Source: Triglochin maritima (taxonomy: Eukaryota; Streptophyta; Magnoliopsida; Alismatales; Juncaginaceae). Taken from it: 64,000 nucleotides of DNA. Both the position numbers and the translations under genes were made by a program. The stretch's first letter is position 1. Each line of letters opens with the position of its first letter. The stretch is from positions 198,501-262,500 of the forward strand of contig OY821779.1 in the NCBI GenBank assembly GCA_963682175.1, written 5' to 3'. The notes beneath the pieces are model-generated. The model searched no databases, was not told where the DNA came from, and was given only the letters and a program-made list of their open reading frames with translations. Positions 45,428-56,979 of the stretch are shown here, one piece after another.

Positions 45428-47096
45428 GGGCATCCTTAACGGGGTGCCACGGGCGCACCCCTGTTAACGGGGCGGGCGCCCCTCAGGTAGGGGGCACATG
45501 TCTCCCCATTCGTCGAATTTTTTTTAGATTTTAATTATTTAATGGATGTTTTGTAATTAATGGATTGAGTATTTGTTATTAATGTGGGGTAATAATTTTT
45601 TGCAAGTGATAAAGATTCAAAAAATTCCAGAACCAACAATTTCAATATCCAAAAAAATTCTGTTATTAATGTGGGGTTCGGAACGAGACTCCCGAACGGC
45701 CTGTCGAGGTGGTTTAATAGTATGGTCTAATATCACGCGTGCACTTTAATCACGCTTCCACTGAGCATATGACGTTGCAGCTGATGAGATCGATGAGTAC
45801 CTACGAATGAGTGCGGCAACATCCAGAAATGCTCTCCTCAAATTCTGTGAATGTGTTATTCGCATCTTCGACCCTGAGTATTTACGTCGACCAACTGCAA
45901 ATGACTTGACACACCTACTTTACGTTGGTGAGCAACGTGGGTTTCCAGGTATGATGGGGAGTATCGATTGTATGCACTGGGAGTGGAAAAATTATCCAAC
46001 TGCTTGGAAGGGACAACATCAAGGGCGTGCTGGGAAAACAACTATGATCCTTGAGGCGATTGCATCGTACGACTTATGGATCTGACACTCCTTCGGAATA
46101 CCGGGTTCATGCAATGACTTGAACGTCCTGCAACAATCTCCGATTTTCGACATATTAGAATGTCGAGCACCACCTGTAAATTATGAGGTAAATGATGTTC
46201 AATATGATTTGGGATACTATCTTATTGATGATATTTATCCACAGTGGGCGGCCTTCATACAATCCATCCTTCACCCTCACACCCCGAAGCACAGATTGTT
46301 TGCTGAAGTGCAGGAGACAACGCGTAAAGACGTTGAACGCGCTTTCGGAGTGTTGCAAGCGAGGTTCGCGATCATCAGAAACCCGGCTCTTCCCTGGAGC
46401 AAGGACGTTATGTCCAAAATAATGATAACTTGTATCATCATGCATAACATGATAGTGGAGGACGAACGCGACTATTATGCTAATTTTGGAGATATTTGCG
46501 AATTTATGGAAGATCGTCCTGGAACTTCAGCTGAGGAAACATCGTATTTGACCGATAGTATAGCGGATATTCACGAGTTTTTTGTCAATCAAGATCGAGT
46601 GCGTGACAGGAACCAACATTTGAATCTAAAAGGCGATTTAATCGAGCATATATGACAACGCTACGGACGAGAAGCAGTTTGAAAATCGGTTAACGTAGTT
46701 GCTAATGTAGTATTTGAATGTTTAGTTTATGTAATATGTACTGTTGTTTCTTAACTTTGAGTGTAATATTTCATATTTCAGTTTATCTTAAATGTAACGT
46801 GGCTTCGTAATATTTAATAATAATTTCGTGATTTAGCTGTAATTATTAACAATATTTCGAGTTAAAATAGAATTGTAATGTTATTAGAATTATATAAAAT
46901 GTAATTTGTTAAATGTTGTGTGCAAATTATAATTGTTTAATTAAGAAATGATGTGGATGAAAGAGAGTGTATGGTGGGTGGGGTAGCCTCGGCATGGGTA
47001 AGAGTTTTTTTTAGGTGGGTTGAGTGAGCTGACGTGACAGAGAAAGAAGCTGAAGTGAGAGAATGTGTGCAGACTAAGGTGCTGGTATTTGTGCTC
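45428..47096 (+). mobile_element. PIF/Harbinger transposon remnant with TTA target duplication
   Basis: The left end TTA|GGGCATCC (duplication at 45425-45427) and right end GTGCTC|TTA (duplication at 47097-47099) give the 3-bp TTA duplication typical of PIF/Harbinger. The first bases of the two ends match only partly (GGGCATCC versus GAGCACAA). The 1.67-kb length and the single partial transposase, with no Myb-like second ORF, show an internally deleted element. Confidence 0.72.
45765..46655 (+). pseudogene. Harbinger (ALP1-like, DDE_Tnp_4) transposase with in-frame TGA
   Basis: One frame runs from about 45765 (AYDVAADEIDEYLRM) to a stop at 46655. Blocks: RGFPGMMGSIDCMHWEWKNY (first Asp), FGIPGSCNDLNVLQQSPIF (second Asp), TRKDVERAFGVLQARFAIIR (third acidic residue). 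TGA at 46083-46085 interrupts at a position where the family has Trp (LWIWHSF). The N-terminus is degraded. Domesticated ALP1-like proteins share this fold, but the stop codon and TTA-flanked ends mark this as a dead transposon. Confidence 0.85.
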
Positions 47097-47478
47097 TTAG
47101 GCTTCACATTAGCTGGGCGGGAATGCACTGTCATATCTACCCTTCTGTGGAAATCTCATCGCATATCCATTGTTAGATTCTACTGATTACGACGATTGCC
47201 CCACCTCTCAGCTCAGCTCAGCTCAGCTCATTCGTATGTATGACAACGATAAAAAAAACTATAATTTGGTATTCATTCCATTCCATTCCACTCATCTCAT
47301 AAAGAACGGTGTAATAAACATTGATCGTACGTGCTACGTACAAACAATTACTATACCATGGATGGATCGACAACAAGATAAGGACGACCAACCCAACTCG
47401 ACCCGACCGACAAACCAAACTTACACTCACGACGACTAAATTAGTTAAGCAAAAGGCTACCATTAATTAATTAAACCA
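47097..47478. other. Intergenic, GolS 3' region
   Basis: A CTCAG pentamer repeat lies at about 47206-47228. The rest is probably the 3' UTR of the minus-strand galactinol synthase. No further gene. Confidence 0.45.
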
Positions 47479-48624
47479 CTACGCCGCCGACGGGGCGTTT
47501 ATGTAGGCCGGCAAAGCAGTCTTCTCCTTCATGATCACCGCCTGAAGCAAAGGCTTCTCCTTCTCCTTCTCTTTGTCCCGACCAACCACCACCACCGCTT
47601 TCAGGTCCAAGGTCTTGTCTTCATAAATGTCCCACCACTTTTTCACCAGCATCTTTATGTCCTCCCTATCCATGTTCTCCTCCATCCCCGTGTACCTCCA
47701 CGGCTTCGATCCCTATTTTTATATATATTATATTCTGATGAGAAGATCGAAGAAAAGAAGAAGAAGAAGAAGAAAAAGACTTAATTACCGCAGCACAGTA
47801 GTGGACTACTTTGACGTTGTGGAGGTCAACGTTTTCGGGGTGACGCCAAAGCATGGCCAGCACGAGATTATAAACCCCAGGGATGGGTTGGTAAATATCC
47901 CCGAAGAACATGTTGAGGAAGTCCTGCTCAGCGAACGCCGTGGGAGTCGTCACTTTCAGGTTGTCAAGAAGCTTCCGACACGTGTCGGCGTTAGGTTCGA
48001 ACACGAACATGCCGGCGTTGAAGTAGAGAGATGGGGGTGGGCCGAGTTGGGCCGGCCACGTAACCCTGTCGGGGCACTGCTGGCAGTACCCGATCTTGTA
48101 CTGGGGGGTGTGCGACCACGTCTTCTCGCAGAAACAGTCCATTACGGCGTACAACTTGCCGTCCGGGTAATCCAGTAGATGGTCGATGTTGTCCAGCACC
48201 TGTATGTCGGCGTCCAAGTACACCATCTTGCTGTACTCCCTAAACTGCACGTACGGTATTTATTTTTGTTATTATTTCAAATTAAGTAACAATAACAACA
48301 ACAACAACAACAACATACGTTCCATATACGGAGTTTGGAGTAGTTGATGACGTAATAGGCCATGGCGAAGTTAGTCTGATTCTCCGGTGGGTAAACCGGC
48401 TCGATCTCCCGGACGATGCAGCCCTGGGAGCGGAGGATCTCACGGTGGGCGTCGGGGACGTCGGGGAGGACGGCGACGACAAGTGGGTAGGCGGAGCTGA
48501 CCTTCCGGAGGCCCTTTGCCAACCCCACCACACCCTTCCAGTAGTCCCCGTCCCCGGCCAAGAAAGTCACGTACGCCTTCTTCTTATTATTATTATTCTT
48601 CTCACCCAACAACTCCGGTGCCAT
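47479..48624 (-). CDS. GolS: Galactinol synthase, 3 exons
   Basis: Minus-strand exons 48624-48319, 48244-47789 and 47712-47479 give 331 aa. This GT8 enzyme makes galactinol from UDP-galactose and myo-inositol, the first committed step of raffinose-family sugars, in the cytosol. YVTFLAGDGDYWKGVVGLAKG starts the domain (shown in part). MVYLDADIQVLDNIDHLL carries the DxD metal site (Asp113, Asp115). SLYFNAGMFVF and FAEQDFLNMFF are family blocks. The C-terminal APSAA pentapeptide is a hallmark of GolS. The ATG of MAPELL was chosen over an upstream in-frame ATG (48655-48657) because family members begin MAP. The upstream region carries ABRE-type G-boxes, in keeping with known induction by drought and ABA. 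The gene appears intact. Confidence 0.95.
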
Positions 48625-48732
48625 TTTTTTTAACGATTCTTTTTTTGAACAAAACACAAAGGAAACGAGTTTGGTTTTTCACGATGTGGTGTGTGGTGTG
48701 TGTGTGTGTCTGTGGATAGGTGTGTTGCGTGC

Positions 48733-48991
48733 CATTTATAGAGTCGAGTCGAGTCGTTACTCACCATTTTGGTTCTGCATGCATGTCTAGTCTAATTTTG
48801 AGTTCTGAACGTACACGTGGCGGGGGATCTTTTTAAAGGTGGGGATTGAGTATGGGAATGTTCTGGAGACGAGACCAGAGGATTCCATTTGGGAATCAGC
48901 CAGAAGAACTGAAGAAGTTTGCGAATGAGGATTTTAAGATCGACGGTCGAGATGGAAGATTAGGTTTAGATTATATGTTTCTGCCACGTGG
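48733..48991 (-). promoter_or_regulatory. GolS promoter: TATA box and two G-box/ABRE elements
   Basis: For the minus-strand gene, CTATAAATGG (48733-48742) is a good TATA box about 110 bp upstream of the ATG. ACACGTGGCG (48813-48822) is a textbook ABRE, and a second CACGTG (CCACGTGG, 48984-48991) lies further upstream. The role in ABA response is inferred from the motifs. Confidence 0.6.
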
Positions 48992-49299
48992 TGGATCGTG
49001 CGAGTTGTTTCTTGGAATAATATGTATGGGTGGATCTCACATCTTATCTTAATTCATGATTTCACAGAAGATGAGCTTCCAAATTTGTGGTTGTGGTCGT
49101 CTTCTTTGCTTCTTAATAGTTAATATCGTCTTGAAATGTAATTAGAACACCCTTCAATGTTCTCATTTATATATTTTTCTAGATGATTAGAACACCCTTC
49201 AATATTAGAACACCCTTCAAATTTGTGGACGGTTAGACCATAACACTTGCTTAGGATTAATCTCTTGATTAGTGGAGGTTTTGCAAGGGAAACGGAAGG
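48992..49299. other. Spacer with AGAACACCCTTCAA repeats
   Basis: The phrase TTAGAACACCCTTCAA occurs three times between about 49142 and 49220. No gene seen. Confidence 0.5.
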
Positions 49300-51060
49300 A
49301 GGAATAGTGATGGGTGTGGGACCCGATTATTGTTGGTTTTAAGGAGAAAACCATCGTTCTTCTTTTCTTCTCTTTTCCTTCACCCAACCACTCTCTCATA
49401 TTCTCTTCCTTTTCCGACGATGGGTGTGGGACCCGATTATTGTGGGACCGATGCCTTAGGGCGGTCGACCGGTTTTACTGTTTTGCCAAATTTTAACCAA
49501 CACCGGTCGAACGATGCCTGGTGGAGATCGACTGGTTGCATGTATGCTGGTGGGTTAGAGGTTTTTTGTCGGATTTCGGTCGACTGCCATTAGCTTTTGG
49601 TTCGACCGAAACTTAAGTGTACTTGACTATTATGCATGTTGTTCGACCGATGTTGTTATGTTGTTCGACCGTTATATGACGTAGACTATTAGGATGACCA
49701 TGGTAGTTTTCGGTCGACCGGGACCCCTGAGTCGGTCGACCGAATAGTCTTGTGTGATTTTGACCAACTCCGGATTTTGAACTCGTGTTCGGTCGACTGG
49801 TTTTAGATCGTTGTCCGACCGTTTGGACTTAAGTGATGTGCAGAATAGTTCGACCGTTGCAGACTTTCGGTCAACCGAACCTTTTAGGAACGGTCGACCA
49901 GTTAGGATTTTTCAGTCGACCGTTTGTGCGTAGAACTGAATTCCTGGCCCTTATGTTGTGTTAACTCTGTCCACGGAAACTCATGTCCTCGCTTAGAGCG
50001 TGAGCCGGGAGGTTACGACGGGTACTTGCTCGTGCCTGCCCAGGGACCGCCGTATGGAAGAGTGTGGACACTTGGGCCGCGTCACCTCTGTGATGGACAG
50101 TGGTGTGACGACTTATTGCTTGACTCTTTGTAGAGTAGCCGACCTGAGGGATCGCAGATCCCAATGTGTGTTGACGCATGGCTCGTGGAGCATGATGACC
50201 CTGCAGACTACGGTCTGGACCCGTCCAATGTTGTGTCGGACGTATGTTGTATCGCCGAGGTTGTGTCGGCGATGATGGTGCCAACGATGTTCCGACTTGT
50301 GGTTGTGTCGTCCGATGTTGTGTCGGACGTATGTTGTACCGGCGATGTTGTGTCGACGATGATTCCCGATTGGGCACCTATCTTGGGATGTGACCGACTG
50401 GGCTACGACTCTGTTATGGTGGTGTAGGCCACATTGTTACATTCCGCGGAAGTGTGGACGCTCCTCACCGATCTCTTTGGCTCGAGTAGTCGTGTATGTG
50501 GGTGCGTTACGTACTGTCCGTAAGACCGTATGTGCCTACGGTAAGTTTCCGAGGGAGACCCGTTGTTGTTGCTGGACTGATGTCCTTGTTGACCTTTGAG
50601 GGTCCTTGTGTTGTTGGACTGAGGTCCCGTTTACCCTCAGAGAGATTTGATGCATTGCAGATGTTGATACGACATGCATACTAGTATGATAGGTTCATTT
50701 ACCGTACTGTTGCATTCATATAGGCGAACTTGACATACGGGGTTTCCTAATGGAAAACTCATACATCGTTGTTTGATTCATGTTTCAGGACCGCAGCAGG
50801 TTCTGTCGGGTGGTAACAGCGGGCACACACATTTTGGGGTCAGGATCCTCTTCGGACTCTTCGAGGTCGTCGTGATTACTTGTACATGTCTTTCGTTGTA
50901 TTGTTGTAATCATGTCTTTTGATAAACTTTGTTGTATTTTGGTACACCGACTGTTGATTTATATGAGTAACAATCTCGTTGATGAGTTTTATCTGGTGAT
51001 CTCTTGGTTGTTTAAATTTTTTAAATTTTCGTTGTTTCAGAAATTTTTTAAATTTTTTAA
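49300..51060 (+). mobile_element. Non-coding dispersed repeat with GGTCGACC dyad array, copy 2
   Basis: Same order of parts as copy 1 (12545-14690): a CT-rich leader-like start, a dyad array (49463-49920), a conserved block with GGGAGGTTACGACGGGT and GCCCAGGGACC, a minisatellite, a block with AGTATGATAGGTTCAT, and a tail with GGATCCTCTTCGG and TTATATGAGTAAC. A GATGGGTGTGGGACCCGATT block is present twice, at about 49309 and 49420. No protein family is visible in any frame and no LTR partner or primer site was found. Confidence 0.55.
49463..49920. repeat. Array of paired GGTCGACC dyads, copy 2
   Basis: Core starts 49507/49528, 49580/49602, 49643/49665, 49714/49736, 49793/49814, 49850/49871 and 49894/49916, plus a single one at 49465. 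Spacing within each of the seven pairs is 21 or 22 bp; between pairs it varies from 44 to 79 bp. Confidence 0.85.
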
Positions 51061-51670
51061 AACTTAATGAAAAAAAACAAGATGACATATCCATCACTTT
51101 AGTGCAACGGTCCACTTTCATTTTGTCACCTGTGAGCGTCCTGACCTATCAATTTTCAACACAACACAATTGTTTCAAGATAATTAAAATAAAACCTGTG
51201 TCGTGCGAATTCCTTCAACTAAAACACTAGTTTAGTTGTTTGGACCAAAAGAATGAAAGAACATTCTCGTAGCAACAACTGAAAGCAGCACTCACGGACA
51301 CCATATGCGTAAAGAAGTATATGTATGATGTCGTATTGTAACTTTGTCAATCATCTTTTATATGATTCACACTACTTAATAATTTCCTTGAACTTCAGGA
51401 ACCTTCTTTGAATTATTACTTAGGAGAAGATAAAAAATAAAATAAATCTTCAGTAGACTGCACAAGAGCATGGAATTAGTAGAAGTGCTGTCAACTTCTA
51501 TTAAATTTGACCATTGCCATGAAACTTGTTTTCATATTCAAAACCGAAGTCATTGTTTCCCGGACTTTCCATTTACATCACATAATTCACTTCTCTATAA
51601 ATAAAATCAAAATAAGCCTTCCGTTCACCAAATTAAACCCGACGTTTGAACCATGGCAATTTCAAATTAA
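51061..51670. other. Intergenic, CSP41b 3' region
   Basis: AT-rich. The part nearest 51670 is presumably the 3' UTR of the minus-strand CSP41b gene. Nothing else recognised. Confidence 0.4.
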
Positions 51671-54600
51671 TTACTGGAGAACCAACGATTTGCCTAGAAT
51701 CATGTCATCTGTAGAGAAGTCCGCCTCCTTTCGGAAAGTTCCTCGTCCAAAATCAAGGTTATATGAATCCGTAAGGCCTTCGACAAGGTCGAATTCCGGT
51801 GTCCATCCAAGCTCTCTCGTGGCTTTGTCAATGGAGGCAAAAAAATGCTACGCAACATTCAGCAAATTAAATGATGTTAAGTTCCTTGATCCAATTTTTA
51901 GAATTGATATTAAATATTGTTATTGTGACAGAGCAGTCCTTACTTGATCTCGGAATGGGAATGCTTTCTTTTTACCGAAATCGAACTCCTTCGGATTGTA
52001 ATGAATTATCTCAGGCTCAGGATAACCACCAGCCTGGTGGAAGTGAAAAATAAGCTTATTCATACAGAGTACTGTAAAATGGTTAGTTGGTATCTAATGA
52101 TTTAAGAAGATTTTTCATTCACCTTCGCGCAAGCCTTTGCGAGACCATCAAACGTTACGTACTTAGATCCTGAAATATTGTACACTTGCTTGTTTGCTTT
52201 CGGATTATTAAGAACTTTGATAAAAGCCTTTGCCAGATCCTGAAATGGTTCCACAGTTCTTTTTAAAAGTCAATTTAACTACATATAACAGTGTGTCTCC
52301 ACAAATCAAACATTTTTTTAACCAACCTTGACATGGCCAAGTTGGGTGATTTGAACACCTGACCCAGGGATTGGGATAGGGCGACCAGCTTTCAATCGAT
52401 GGAAGAACCATTCCTCGACCGGATTGTAGTTTAGAGGACCGTAGATGTAGACTGGCCTTATGGAAGTCCAGTTTACGTCTCTTGAGCTCAGCAGACTTTC
52501 TGTCTCAAGCTTGCCTTTGTGTCTGCTCTTTGGATCGACTGAGTCGCTCTACAAGTTCAAAACCATCAAAGAAATTAGAGAAAATTTCAAAAATGCATAC
52601 AATTTAATAGATTTTCTTACAACTAACCTCAAAATGTGGCATGAGATCTGATTTCAGATAAACACCAGCAGATGAGCAGTATATATACCTGTAAGGGAAG
52701 TACAAATAAAAAATCTAACTGCACCTGCCCAAGAAGGATTAATTTGGTAAAATCAGTTGAATGAGCTTACTGTTCTAATTTTGGTAATGCATCCAAAATG
52801 GGCTCAACTTCGACAGCCTCACGCCCTTAATTAAGATTGAAACATTAGATGAAGCTTAAACATATTATTCAGAATTGTAGAAATTGGAGAGATGTTGATT
52901 TGGTTACCATTGATGTCATAAACAACATCAAAGCCTTCAGCTGAAAGACTTTTCTTTACAAACTCAAAGTCCTGTCTGTCCCCTTTCAAATGAAGAACCT
53001 GTGGAAAAAAAGAGAGCTAAAACCTGTATATTTTTAATGTAATATAGCTTCTTTTTTAAGTTTAACTGTATTTATTCCTGTGGAAGTATGTAAAGAAGAG
53101 GATTTTCAAAGCTACAATCTCGTCTTAGCAATGTTTATGGATTCACAATCAAACCTTCCACTATGGGACACTAGTTTTTCATGAAACATAACAATTAACA
53201 CATTCGTGCTTTTGTATGCTTACTTCCACTTGAACATAATTATACAAACTCATTTAACAAAACAGCCAACAAATACATGATAATAAATTAGCTTACTTTG
53301 GAGGAGAAATCAGCATACTCTTGATCAGGTTCTCCAGGCAATTGCTGAGTGATTGGTGCTTTCCCTCTTGTGAATAAGGTCACCTGAAAGGGAATGCTCT
53401 CTTCAGTTCAATTGATCCATTACCGTTCACCAATATATATATATATATATACAACAACAACAAAACCTTTTATCCCAAACTAGTTGGGGTAGGCTAGAAA
53501 TGAAACTCTAAGGAGTCACGGTTCAGGCACGTGAATCGTTTTTTTCCACGTGTTTCTATCCAATGTAAATTCTCGAGGAACATTCCAATCTTTTAAATCT
53601 CTTTTGACTGCTTCCTCCCAAGTTAATCGTGATCTGCATCTTCCTCTTTTTATGTCTTCGATCCGATTCAATATCACTCTTCTTATAGGTGCCTCCATAA
53701 GTCTTCTTTGTACATGTCCATACCATCTTAATCTGTGTTGGATAACTTTCTCTTCCATTGGAGCAACTCCAACTCTCTCACAAATGTCTTCATTTCTAAT
53801 CCGATCCATTCGCGTATGGTCACACATCCACCTCAACATCCTCATTTCAGATACACTCATCTTTTGTATATGTTGTCTTTTAGTGGCACAACATTCCGCA
53901 CCATATAGCATTGCAAGTCTTATTGCGGTTCTATAAAATTTTCCTTTTAACTTAAGTGGAATTTTCTTATCACATAAGACACCTGAGGTTTGTCGTCATT
54001 TCATCCATCCTGCTCTAATCATATGGTTAACATCTTCATCAATCTCTCATCTTTTTGAAGTATTGATAAAAAATATCTAAAAATATCTTTTCTACGCACC
54101 ACTTGCCCAGCTAATATAATTTTCTCTTTCTCGGTATTAACGGTACTGAAACAACATTTCATATATTCAATTTTAGATCTACTTAGTTTAAAACATTTTG
54201 TTTCTAAAGTATTTCTCCACAACTTTAGTTTTCTCTCCACACCTACCCTACTCTCGTCAATTAATACTACATCATCCGCAAACAGTATACATCATGGAAC
54301 CTCACATTGTAAGTCTTTTGTCACTTCGTCCATTACTAAAGCAAATAGATATGGACTTAAAACTGAGTCCTGATGAAGTCCAATCTTAATCGGAAAAGCT
54401 TTAGTCACACTATCATAAATTCTAATGCTAGTTTCAACTCCTTTTCATACATACCTTTAATTAAATTCACATATTTTGTTGATACTTTCTTTTTCTCAAG
54501 GGTCTACCACATAACATTTCTTGGAACTCTATCATATGCATTTTCTAAATCAATCAAAACCATATGTATATACACATGGTTTTTATGTTTTTTATTGATT

Positions 54601-55824
54601 TAGAAAATGCATATGATAGAGTTCCAAGAAATGTTATGTGGTGGGTCCTTGTGAAAAATAAAGTATCAACCAATATATATATATATATAGAAAGAGAGAG
54701 AGAGAATGAAAAGTGCACCAACTAATTTCCCGTGACTTTTATGTTTTTGCAAATGTAGGATAAAGAAATATATCCAATATTTTACTAAAAATATGAGTCA
54801 GATTTTAAATTCATTACAATGTCTCATTGCTTTAAGTTTGAAATGACATTAATGTTACAAAAAAAAAATCCCCAGTGAACCATGTCATAGTGGTTTCTAT
54901 TCAAGAAAAATAACTAGAAAGTTTATGTTGTCTCAATTGATATAGGAGAAGAGCAGAATCACCTGATGGCCTTCTTTAACAAGGAGTCTAGATAAGAACA
55001 ACCCAATAAACCTGGTACCTCCCATTACCAGGATTTTCTTGGCATTTGATGCACTAACTTGCAATGTTCCTCTTGTTTGCTGCCATGTTTTCCTCTTGTT
55101 CTGTAAATAAAATAGACGAAAATTGATAAAACGAAACAACAAACATCTGAATTTGGAAATGAAAATTGCCTCTGTTAACACTTTTTTCCCCCAACATCGA
55201 CATAAGAAAGAGACAAAAAACACACAATTTCAGGTGGAAATAAAGAAAACAAACAATGAAAACCGTACTTCAGCAAGTGAAAGGATTGGTTCCTGGAACT
55301 CTACTACCTAATTCACTTCATAGTGATTTGTTTAAATGTATAATCAAGTTCAGGTTGAGAGAAGACATCCATCTTTGTCCACGTTAAAAATGTTGATGTC
55401 GTATAGATGTATATTCAAGCTCTCTCTTTTTTCAATCTAATCAACCTAAGAAAGTCATTACCGAAGTCTAATTTCTCGGTTTCTTGAAGCCTTACGAACC
55501 AATCGCACTTCAGACACAATCTCTTACGACTTACCTGGAATGCTCCAGAACAGCAAAACACACTACATATCCTTCACTTACAGACACAAGACACAATGTG
55601 TCTAGGCAGTAATGAAGTAAGTTCATATGAAAACAAAATTAAGCTATAACAGCAGAAACCCAGAAACTAAAAGGTCTAAAAAAAAAGTCAGTCACCTGGA
55701 TTGGGATGCTTAGTCTGATGCCATTGAAGTCAGAAAGAGAGGAAGGAATGAGAGAAGCATGTGATGTTGGAACAGTTGAGTTGTGCCTGTGCTGAATCAC
55801 CACTAGTCTGCTACTACAAGCCAT
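51671..55824 (-). CDS. CSP41B: Chloroplast stem-loop binding protein CSP41b, 10 exons
   Basis: Minus-strand exons 55824-55696, 55100-54963, 53383-53297, 52998-52908, 52825-52771, 52688-52628, 52548-52327, 52239-52123, 52033-51944 and 51847-51671 join in frame to 388 aa. Residues 1 to about 58 are a transit peptide ending in VSAS. The atypical short-chain dehydrogenase Rossmann motif GGTRFIG is at 70-76. Family blocks: GFDVVYDINGREAVEVEPIL, YIYCSSAGVYLKSD, SRHKGKLETESLL, YGPLNYNPVEEWFFHRLKAG, AFPFRDQ, LVEGLTDSYNLDFGRGTFRK. CSP41a/b bind plastid RNA, protect ribosomal and messenger RNA and support transcription. The b form is indicated by sequence. Intron 2 is enlarged by an RTE LINE. No lesion seen. 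Confidence 0.95.
53435..54672 (-). mobile_element. RTE-type LINE fragment with inverted 5' end, in CSP41b intron 2
   Basis: Minus-strand 3' part: DLENAYDRVPRNVMW at 54555, then KVSTKYVNLIKGMYEK, and the C-terminal block from 53911 to 53516 (MRMLRWMCDHTRMDRIRNED, APMEEKVIQHRLRWYGHVQR, RLTWEEAVKRDLKDWN), typical of plant RTE reverse transcriptases. The 3' tail ends in TTG repeats (ACAACAACA on the + strand near 53455) beside an AT microsatellite. Frameshifts and stops are present. At 54594-54672 the same reverse-transcriptase segment is repeated in the opposite orientation (FIDLENAYDRVPRNVMWW), giving a long hairpin and a 5'-inversion structure. Confidence 0.85.
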
Positions 55825-56979
55825 TCTCTATTCTCTTACCAAACAAGCAGGAAGAAGGGGAGACTTCTCCTGCTTCTTATGAAGTGGAGGTGTTATTGTG
55901 TTTGTGGCCATTGCAATGGTTATGGTCTTCAAACCACTCTGCCTCTCATCTCCATTCTCTGCCTCACCTCTACCACTTTTGAGGATAAGTGGGGTCCCAC
56001 TTCAAGTGTATCCACACCTTCAGTTTTCTGGATTCCTGTCACTTGCTCTTCATTTGCACTTTGGTTCAGTAAATAACACCCCTTCTGGGAACATTTTTTC
56101 CAAATGTAATTTTTATTTTTTTCTGAAAATAGTGAATGTGACATTTATTTTTTGTTTCCGATGAGTGGTTGACGATCCATTACAAGGATAACTTGATGTT
56201 TCATTATATGATAACGAATAGTAACAACAAATACATTTGGATTTGTACAGTACAAATTTGCTCCAATAAATAATACCATATTACAAACTTAGGAGTCTTC
56301 TCTGTAATTTCTGTCCTTCAATGACTGCTGACCACATAGATTTCAGTCCACCTTAAAACCAACAACATATCACTGAGTATGATCTCTTGAGATTGTTTTG
56401 TCACCCCACTCGTTTTATACGAACATGCATACTCAATTTGAGTTGTGAGAGATATTACTGTAGTATATCTCAATTTCCAACCGTATAGTTGTTCTCTGAT
56501 GTTCTTCTCCATGTAAGATCCTGCTCCTCGTGTATCTGAACAAATATTTGCCTGAACAATCACTCCACGAACTGCACTCAACGAGTCCATTGGAAAACAA
56601 ACCTACACAACTAAGTTCTAATACTTAAATAAGTTCTACAACAATATACATGACTTTACAAGAATTTTGGCTCTAAAAGTACAACATGTTGCATACTATT
56701 TGCTTGGTGACATTTCAATTTACCACCAACTCATCTTCTACTTAGAGACCAAACACATAGCGTTGGGAGTTGGGACACTATACCTGCAAAAGGAAAATAG
56801 ATCAAGACTACCTTACTTGGATGTTGTCAACGAGTAGGAAAATTTGATCGTGAGAGTTAGAGCAGTCGAGAAACTTGTAAGCAGTTTGTTCAATTTGAAA
56901 AGGTGACAGATAAGCAGTTCTTTAAGAAACAATCTCACGACCCAGTAGGAGAAATCTTGAAACCTGTATGGGTTGTACC
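55825..56979. other. Spacer between CSP41b and the FAR1-related gene
   Basis: Includes the CSP41b upstream region and the 3' flank of the FAR1-related gene. A 90-codon minus-strand ORF (56318-56590) resembles nothing I know and has no supporting context. No gene is called. Confidence 0.4.

Noticed and set aside
47627..48178. 183-codon + strand ORF opposite galactinol synthase exon 2
   Set aside because: Shadow of the GolS exon, whose frame, DxD motif and splice sites are unambiguous.
56318..56590. 90-codon minus-strand ORF
   Set aside because: No similarity recognised, no splice or promoter context and ordinary composition; treated as chance.
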